64,000 nt of DNA. Origin: Sipunculus nudus (lineage: Eukaryota; Annelida; Sipuncula; Golfingiida; Sipunculidae). The DNA lies in the NCBI GenBank assembly GCA_026874595.1, contig CM049306.1, forward strand, positions 58,658,019 through 58,722,018, in the 5' to 3' direction. Both the position numbers and the translations under genes were made by a program. This document shows, one piece after another, positions 52,501-62,500 of the stretch. Positions within the stretch are counted from its first letter, which is position 1; every line of letters begins with the position of its first letter. Below the pieces are notes generated by a model. It made no database searches and had not been told where the DNA came from. It worked only from the letters and a program-made list of their open reading frames with translations.

Positions 52501-55500
52501 CAGCACATAGAAAAATGCAGTGATTCTTTTCCCCTATTTTTACCTGTAGGGCCCACGGAAATTAAAAACAAATATCTTTTTAAATAACTTCAATCTTCTT
52601 GATGATGTTCAAGTAACAGTAGGTACATTCTCCCACCAAACTTGCATTGGTCCATTCTTCACAAAAGTGATTAAGTTACTCTCACCTTAACTGCAGAGCT
52701 AAGGTACACTTGAAGTAAACAGGTGTACAGTAATATCTGAGAGCATTATAACCCATGGATCAGTAGATATTCTTTGTAAACACAATTTGCATTCCTTTCA
52801 AATTTGCTGAGCATCATGGCCCATGGGTCACTTTTTTACTTTAGATCACACAGCTGAATGAGGATGTTGAAAGGGTCAAGGTAGATCAACAAAACTTGGA
52901 CCATGAACTTGATTTCATCCTTGCTCAACAGAGAGAGCTAGAGGAGATGTTGGTACCATTAGAAAAATCAGTTCAGGAACTTCCAGCCATCAACTACCAG
53001 CAACATGCAGATACTGAGAGAGAATACACGTACGATATCAGCTATGTCTCTGTATTCTTGTTAAATAATTGTAACATTAATGACCCTGTTTCTGTCAGCT
53101 GTGGTGGTTGAGAATTTTTTTTAATATGCAGGTTAATTTCAACTGATACTCATACATTGACCTGTATCTACCACACACATAACAGTGTTGGCTGATCAGC
53201 AGTATGACTGTTTTGTAAGTTTTCAATTAGGTGCTTGTGGCTCACTTTCATCCTTACTTAAAATGTCAGTTTAATTTATACGCAATTTTAATGCAGTTTT
53301 ATACTGTAGACGGTGCTATATGATAATGGGAGTATTTGAACTGATCAGCCACATGCTACTGTTACTTCTTTCCCTGTGTAGCCCTTCCAGTTGATGTTGT
53401 AAATTTAAATTGTCTTCTTTTTATGCCCCCGCCACAAAGTGGCCGGGGCATATAGTTTTACCCATGTCCGTCATTCTGTCATTCCGTCATTCCGAAATCA
53501 AACAGTTGTACGGACTTTTTTTCGCAATGCCTGCAGATATTGGCCTGATTTTAGGTGTGTGGGCAGATAATGACGAGTTACAGATCGAGTTCGTGTTTCG
53601 TCCCGGTTGACCTACTTTTGAGCGTTTTACGGCTCCTAAACTTAGAAAATTTCATGAAAAATATAAATTTTCATGACAAATACACATGTACGGACTTTTT
53701 TTCGCAATGCCTGCAGATATTGGCCTGATTTTTGGTGTGTGGGCAGATAATGACCAGTTACAGATCGAGTTCGTGTTTCGTCCCGATTGACCTACTTTTG
53801 GGCGTTTTACTGCTCCTAAACTTAGAAAATTTCATGAAAAATATAAATTTTCATGACAAATACACATGTACGGACTTTTTTTCGTAATGCCTGTAGATAT
53901 TGGCCTGATTTTTGGTATGTGGGCAGATAATGACCAGTTACAGATCGAGTTCGCGTTTCGTCCCGGTTGACCTACTTTTGAGCGTTTTACGGCTCCTAAA
54001 CTTAGAAAATTTCATGAAAAATATAAATTTTCATGACAAATACACATGTACGGACTTTTTTTCGCAATGCTTGCAGATATTGGCCTGATTTTTTGTGTGT
54101 GGACAGATAATGACCAGTTACAGATCGAGGTTGTGTTTCGTCCCGGTTGACCTACTTTTGACCGTTTTACGGCTCCTAAACTTAGAAAAATTCATAAAAA
54201 ATATAAATTTTCATGACAAATACACATGTACGGATTTTTTTTCGCAATGCCTGCAGATATTGGCCTGATTTTTGGTGTGTGGACAGATAATGACCAGTTA
54301 CAGATCGAGTTCACGTTTCGTCCCGGTTGACCTACTTTTGACCTTTTTACGGCTCCTAAACTTAGAAAAATTCATGAAAAATAGAAATTTTCATGACAAA
54401 TACACATGTACAGTTGTTTTTAGCTCTCAGCTCATAGGCTGATGGGCTATTGTCGTCACCCAAGGTGTCCGTCTGTCCATCTGTCTGTCCGGTGTATGTC
54501 CGTCCGTCCGTCCGTTCCGTGTCTGTTAACTTTTACCTTGTGAGCGGGATATCTCTAAAAGGATTCACCGTTGGAATTTTATTTCATCAGTGAAGATGTA
54601 TATCGATAAAATCTCGGTCAAGTTCGAAGATGGGTGACCTTGACCCATTTTTCTACATTTTAGAGCTGATTATAGAAAAACACTCAGAAGTTTATATCTC
54701 AGGAACCATTGTGTGGATTTTCACAAAACTTACTATGATCATTGGGACTGATGGTCTGTATGTGCTGCACAATTTTGGTGGCGCCACCTGCAATTTCTGA
54801 TTTTTTAATGAAATTTTATCTGATTTTTCAATTTTGGCCTTTTGTGCAGGATATCTCCAAAGGTATTCAACACAGGAACTTCATTTCTTCAGTGTTATTG
54901 CATTATATTTACAAAATCTTGGTCAAGTTCAAGATGGGTGATCTTGACCTACTTTTCAAGCTCACAGAGCTTAGTATAGAAAAAAACTTAGGAGCTTATT
55001 TCTCAGGAAGCATTTGGTGGATTGTTATGAAACATGGTATATACCTCTCCAATTTAAATTTATAAATGATTATCAACTTTTGCTAATATTCTAGTTTCGG
55101 AATGCAATGCCTACAGATACTGGCCTAATGTTTGGTCTGTGGGCGCATAATGACCACTTACAGATCGAGTTTGCGTTTCGTCCCAGTTAACCTATTTTTC
55201 ACCATATGACAGATCCTGAACATAGAAAATTTCATGAAAGACAGAAATTTTCATGAAAAATGCACATATATGTAATTTTTTTTTACAATGCCTGCAGATA
55301 CTGGCCTGATTTTTGGTGTGTTGCTTGATAATGACCCTTTACAGATCAAGTTTGCATTTTGCCCTTGTTGACCTACTTTTAACCATACAACACTTCCTGA
55401 ACTTAAAAAATTTTACAAAATTTAACAAATGTTTCTAATTTGCCCCAGGCGGGGGCATTCGTGTCGTTCCGACACATCTAGTTTATTCAAATCTTAATTA

Positions 55501-56517
55501 ACAAAATATTAGTTTCAATTTATGCTGGCCCTCAAAACTTACATTGGCCCATAAAATTTAGTTTGGCCCTTGTTATGCCTGGAGATTTCCTTGCACTTTT
55601 TTTGTTAAAGATAATCCCGTGAAAACTCCAGCTTGCACATCTTATTACATGGTAATTGATGTGATATGTTGTTATGTCCAGGTACCAGCTTGCAGAAAAC
55701 ACTGATGCACAGCTAAAGAGGATGGCCCAGGATCTAAAAGAGATCATCAAGCATCTGAATACAAGCAACAGCAACCAGGACAGCAATGATCCAGTATGTG
55801 ACAGAAGTCAATATATTAATTATGTAAAATAATATAATCTATGACTTGACAACTACAAACCAGCCTGTAAAATCTTTCTTTTATACACTGTATATAGTGT
55901 AATTATATAAACTCAGACTGGGTCAAGATGCATTAGTTAGTAATTGGATCGATTGAATGTTGCTCCTCATAAAAGTTTTAAGAGACATCTGTCACTCTGA
56001 CTATAGTTGTGTACATTTTCATGCTCCAGGTTTACGTGCAAACCCTTTTATATTTTGCTTACCATCATGCCCAGTTTGGTCAATTGAAATTTTACATTTT
56101 TTTTATGATAAACAATCAAATGTTCAAGGTATATAATCCAATCTCAACAACTGGCATCAGTCTACTTTCATTGACATTATTTAAGGTCCCTTGACTCTGC
56201 ATCATAGTCACCACCTCTGTTTCTCTTTACACTGTGATAACTGTAAATATTTTAATTTCTTAGCCAATTTCTCAACTGGGTTTTTTTAGCTCAGCTGACT
56301 GTAAGTCAGCACAAATCATAACCCTGAGCCTAGAAGCCTATACAGTAAAACCTGAGAGTTAAGACCACCTGATGTGCCACACCAAAAGTGGTCTTAAGTC
56401 ACAGGTGGTCTTAAGTCTCAGGTGGTCTAAGTCTCACCATGATGCGAACAAAGAATATCAAGGCATATATGTCTACGTAAACATTTATTTATTATAAAAA
56501 AACATACTGGATATATT

Positions 56518-56555
<38 letters not shown>

Positions 56556-59500
56556 TATGTATATGTATATGTATATATTATAGATAATCAAGTTATTCAC
56601 AACAATATTTACAAGTAAACAACAATATTTACTTAAAACAATTAATCAATTTTGCTCTGCTAAACAAGGGAATCTTATAAATAATTATCAAAGAAAGCTG
56701 GTCCTTTTATAACTTTATTAAACAAGCCTTTATCAAAAGCTTTGAATAGCCTGTTTGTTATATTGCACAAACACAAACCGCTAATTAATGATGTACCATG
56801 AGTACACACTGAGTCACTTTGTTGATCACTGACTTGTGCTCAACATAATTAGAAGCAGACCCCATTAAAATCTCAATAAACTTCAAAGCAGTTATGGGAT
56901 CGATCATTTGATTACAGGTGACTGCTCACGTTATCAAACAGTTTCTCTATATTGGTATTATGGTAGTTGGCATTGAGTCCTATTGTCTTATTGATGAATA
57001 TTCTATTGATGTTATCGAAGCCGGTCGTCAGTTTGTCGTCGTCACGAACTGACTTGTTGCCAAGTCAAAATGTGTGTGATAAGCAATGACAGTTGATCGC
57101 TAACGTTATGACAAACTTATTTTCATGGCTCACTTTTTTTTCAAAATTAAATCCGCGCTAATGTTATTTAAACATCGCTAAGACTAGTTATGAACTCCGG
57201 TCAACGACCGCAGCGTAGTGAATGCGACCGCGGTGTCAGAAATACAACGGTAGTTCTATTCTATGAATATTAATGAGGGATTTCCTTTACGTGATCCTTT
57301 ACCGTAAAGATGTTTTAGACAATCGTTAAACAAATACGATGTGTTCAAAGATAGGCTGTGCTAAAAAAAAAATGGTACACAGGCATCAGAATTAAAGGAT
57401 TGCGTCGTTTTACATGTTCCCTCGCAATATTCGCGGAACTTTCATTTTTAGAGAAAGATTAAAACCACGCTAGGCCTGGGCCATTGACACCTGGAGGGGT
57501 ATTGTGAATTAATATCCAATTTACCGCGGGGAAAGTAGGTCACCATTGCCACCTGCACATTCAAGAGACGGTCAATGGCACGGTCGTTTTAGTCTTAACT
57601 AAGGACGTCAGGTGCCACTACCGCTACACCAGGCGGTCGCTTAACGGAGGTAAAGACCAGCGACTGGCCACAACTGAGAGGTCGGTGGTCGAGTACCACA
57701 AACGGTCGCTCAACACAGGGGCATTAAAGAGTGATTAAGCTCCGTGCATTAATGTTTCGGTCGCAAGTCACAGACGGTCGCTGGCGGCAGTGGTCGCTTG
57801 GTTCAGGTTTCACTGTAATTAAAAATCTAGGGAGGTACATAAAAAATCTCCTTGGAAACCTGAAAATAGGTCACTGCAACCTGTATCCTCTGAGCTACGG
57901 GGCTTGTAAGTACCCCCTAGAATAATCAAAAATTTGATACAAACCTCCAATATCTTGATTATTAATGCATGGATGGTCATGAATTTTGCCTTTAATTGAC
58001 CATGACTAGTTTTGTCAGTTCCCAAAAAGTAGTGGCGCGGCCCGTATCTATTTTTTTACTATAAAATGACAACAATCATGTCAGTTTCTCAGCTATGATT
58101 CCATCTAGTGTCCCAGAACCTGGTGTGTTTATTGATCCCAGGTGGATGCCCTATAGTAATCACCCTGTCTGTTTGTTCATCTGTCTGTCTGTCTGTCCAT
58201 TTATCCATCCACACAAATTTGTTTCCAGATTATAACTCTAGATTGAAATGACATATGGATTTCAGACATGACTTACACATGGCCCACCACTAAAGACAGT
58301 ACATGTATGATTTTAGGGTCATGAGGCCAAAGGTCAAGGTCACAAGACTCACTTATTTAAAAAGATTATGGCTGCATTTTAAGCCAAGCTTTTCATCCCA
58401 AACTTTCCATCTTGCACATTTAGCTGACTTGCCATTATGGAGAGTGCATAAATGAATTTGGGGGCCGTCTGTTCACAAATTAGTTTCCAGATGATAGCTC
58501 CAGTTTCAGTTTAGTCTTACTTATTGGTTTCAAACTTAACTTATATATGGCCTAATACTAAAGTAAGAACCCTGTCGTTTTTAGGGGTCAAAGGTAAAAG
58601 TCACAGGACCCATTTCTTTAAAAGGAATGTGTATGCATTGCAAGCTAAACTTTTCATCACAAACCTTCCATCTTAATGATATAACTCACCTGCCAATTTG
58701 GGAAGATTATTTTTGATTTAGGGTCATAGGGTCCAAGGTCAGGGTCACAGGGCCTATTCATTCACAAACTAGTTTATTGATGATAATTCTGCTTCTGCTA
58801 GACAGATTGGCTTCAATCTGGACTTATGACCCACCACTTAAGTAAAAATCATTTTGATTTTCAGGGCCCAGAGGTCAAAGGTGAAGGTCACAGGAGCCAT
58901 ATCTTTAAAATGATTGTGGTTGCAATGTAAATCAAACTTTTCATCCAAAACATTCCATCTTCACACATGGCTTACTTGCCATGGAAGAAATCTGTGGATT
59001 TTGAGGTTACCTTGTCAGAGGTCAAGGTCACTGGACCTGCATTTTATAGAAGAATGTAACAATAATCTAAATGCTGCAAGTTCAAGGATAATAAGTTCTC
59101 AGATTTTTTGGTCATAAGGTCATTGGTTAAGGTCACAGGACCTTCATTCATAAAAATTTCTTTAAAAATATCCTAATAGACAAATACAGCTGAGTGTCGA
59201 GACCCATGGGTCCCTAGTTATTGGTGATACTTTCTTTCACAGATTCATCAAATAGGGAAGATCCTGAATGCACACATGGACTCCTTGCAATGGGTTGACC
59301 AGAATACAGGTATTGTTTTTTGCTAATGACTAGAAATTAGATAAAAAGATACCAGTGCTTAACCTTTCCATCAGCTGAAAGTGAATGAACTGGAAGTAAA
59401 GTACATTCTGTAACCATTTTGACCAAAACATGACAAACTGAACGACTGAACCACTTAGTATATTGGAGCCCAGTTCTTATGGACCTGCTCAGGTTAGCAT

Positions 59501-62500
59501 TAGTCCTACAAGCCTCTATTATGAAGCACATTGTACACCATTGAATACTGTATATTAATAAGTAACAGTTTTATATGACCGGACATATTTTTGTATACCG
59601 TCCATTCGTCTACATGTTTCTCTGTTCATTAATAAACTTTAAGTGTCGCTGCTATAACTTATCAGGGCTTTGATGAATTTTCTCTAAAACTCACCACAAT
59701 AGATTATCTCGCCCAAGTTCGATTATGGGCAAAATCCACAGATATTTAGTAATGTCAGAAGTCACTATGACACTTTGTGGTGTCGCTGAGATAACTTACA
59801 AGGAATATGATGGATTTTGATAAAACTCAAGGGAAATGTTAATCAATAAAATATCTCGCCCAAGTTCATTTCCAGCAAAATCCATGCATATTTAATGAGG
59901 TCAGAGGTCACCGCACTTTGGAGGCACCATGGTGACTAACCAATATCCTATGGATTTTCATGAAACTCATCAAACACATTTACCAATATAGATTATCAAC
60001 TCAAATAAATTTTCAGCAAAATTAACACATATTTAATAAGGTCAGAGGTCACAAGGCTGCTGTGCAAGGCCAATATGGGTGTTGCAGAGGTTACTTACAG
60101 GGAATATAATAGATTTTGATAAAACTCAATAGAAATATTAAACAATATAATATCTCGCCTAAGTTCAATCTCAGGAAATGCATGCATATTTAATGAGGTC
60201 AGAGTTCACCACACTTTAGTGGCACAACCCTGACTTACCAAAAATCTGATTTTCATTAAGTTCAGTTTAACATTGTAATATGTAGCTTTTTAGCTCAGCT
60301 GACTATAAGTCATCTGAGCTATAGTCATGGTCCATTGTCTGTCGTCCGTCCGTCTGTCCGTCCGTTCGTCCATCGGTCCGTCCGTCCATCCGTAGATGTG
60401 GCACGTTTTAAAACCCGTAAGACCTATGAATAAAAAATTCGGCATAATGTTAGATGTCCCCAAGATCTCCTACCAAGCCGAAAACTGGGTCTTTGCAACT
60501 TCGTTCCTTTGAGAAATTAAGGAAAAACCTCAATTTTTTATTAAAAACCTATTTTCACACTTCAGGACTGCCTAATATCAAAACCACTCATCTGTTTTTC
60601 CTCATATTTACCATAAATATTCTTCTATATAGTTCCTATGTACATGCCAGAAATTATGTCTGTATTATATAATTTAAAAAAGTTATGGGCCCAAACATAA
60701 TGCATTTTGTAAAAAATCAGGAAAGATATTTGATCACTTAACACAAAACCTGTTAAAGCTATGGACTTTTTTCCAGTAATATAACTTTAATTAATCAAAA
60801 TTAAATTGTATACCAAAAATTAGATCAAAATCTATTATATTTTTTTAAATATTAACAAAAATAAAATATTGGTACCTTAAATTTCGCCCAACTTTGACCA
60901 TGGCACGTTTTTTTCCTGTAAGTACTGTGGATTTAATTTTCACAGCATGTTTATGTTAGCATTTTGTCTGTTAACACCTAAAATTTGAAACCAGTTGATC
61001 AAAAACTGTAGATTTTATTCAAGTTTTCAAGCACCATGTAACATATTGTTTACATCAAGCTAGTGTTATGCAGTTTGCAAGAGCTCAGCTCCCCAGCTTC
61101 AGCTCTCAGTTCCTAAAATTTGGCATACAATTAGATGTCTCTAAAATCCCCTACCATGCCAAGAATTTGGTCACTAGGACTTAATACCTTCGAGATATTA
61201 ATGAAAAACTTCATTTTTCCATTAAAAACCCATTGTTACACTTCAAGACTGCCTAATATCAAAACCACTGATCTGACTTTAATCATACATAATATAAATA
61301 TTTTTCTATACATTCTCTTTGCACATGCCTGAAATGATGTCAGTATTGTGTAATTGTTTTAAGTTACGGGCCCAAACATAATGCACTTTGTAAAAAATCA
61401 AGAAATATATTTACTCCCTTACAAGGGGATTGCTGAAGCTAGAGATTTTTTGTCAGGGATGTAACATTATTAAATCAAGATTCAGTTGAATACCAAAATT
61501 AGTTCTGAATTTTTCAAATTTAATAAGTTATTAGTATAAATATAAAATTAGTACCTTAAATTTTGCCCAACTTTGACCATGGCACGTTTGTTTCCTGTGA
61601 GCACTGTTGATATAATTTTCTTATCATGCACACATAACTAAAAAGCTGAAAGAAATTGGCAAAAAAATTGAAGCTTTTATTAATTTTTTTATGAGACCAT
61701 GTCAGACCTTGGTTCTCTCCAGCCCCTCTTGATATACGTGTATGTTGACCTTGTTGAACTTTCTGCAAATTATGCATGCTTGAAGCGAGGCATTCACTGG
61801 GGCAGCCAGGCAGCTTATGGCCAGCCACAGTTGATCAAGGTGTCCAACCAAACTCATCTAGTAGTTTTAACCAACAACATAACAATAAACGATAAATTAA
61901 TAAATTTTTATTGAGTTTTAATAACAAATTGAAGAAAAATAGAAAAGGACTTTGTTAGTTTATAATAACAGGAAATTAACTTGCAGTTACTGATGATATA
62001 AGAATCTTGCATCGATGGATAGAATGTCACATATTCCAAATAACACCATGCAGTATTTTTCAGTTTAATTTTAATGATAAAAAAGTAAATCATATTTTTC
62101 ATTACTAATCATTAGGGATCATATGAAGGAAATTAATGATAGACAAAGATGCAGTCGATAATATTAATCTAGATTCCTACTGTGTCTATTGTGTACATTG
62201 ATGTGAAATAAGTCCAAAATGAATATATTACATTTATTTTTTTTAATATTAATAAAAGCCATAAAACCAGGTACTTATGATAATTATTTAAATGTGTGAA
62301 TTTTGTATATTCTTGATTCTCAACATCATTGTTTGGTGAAAACTATATAAATACTAGACATGGTGCAAATACTTTGCAATTGTATTTAAATATGAATATG
62401 AATTTGTACTCCATAATAAAATTTCTTGCATAAAGAATGGGAATTCAGGTAAAAATGAAAGTATATGAATACCAGTGCAAACACTTTCAAAATGTATTCA

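Larger units (their letters stand above)
53422..55482 (+). mobile_element. Helentron-like element, family 2, with nested family 3 copy (intron 7)
   Basis: 5' hairpin TATGCCCCCGCCAC / GTGGCCGGGGCATA. Five to six ~180-bp units (53510-54410) with TTCGCAATGCCTGCAGATAT. A family 3 element is nested at 54420-55096. 3' end: GGCGGGGGCAT inverts the 5' end exactly, then the perfect hairpin GTGTCG/CGACAC and CTAGTT. This is the best-preserved example of the asymmetric inverted-repeat layout in the window. Confidence 0.85.

Noticed and set aside
53510-54412. Regular 180-bp repeats that might suggest a CRISPR-like array
   Set aside because: The units are contiguous with no unique spacers, the repeat is far too long, and the sequence is eukaryotic.
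61699-61914. ORF in copy B that resembles a captured host exon (AYGQPQLIKVSNQTHLVVL)
   Set aside because: The corresponding frame in copy A lacks the start and differs in length, there are no splice sites, and I recognise no family. Capture stays possible but unsupported.
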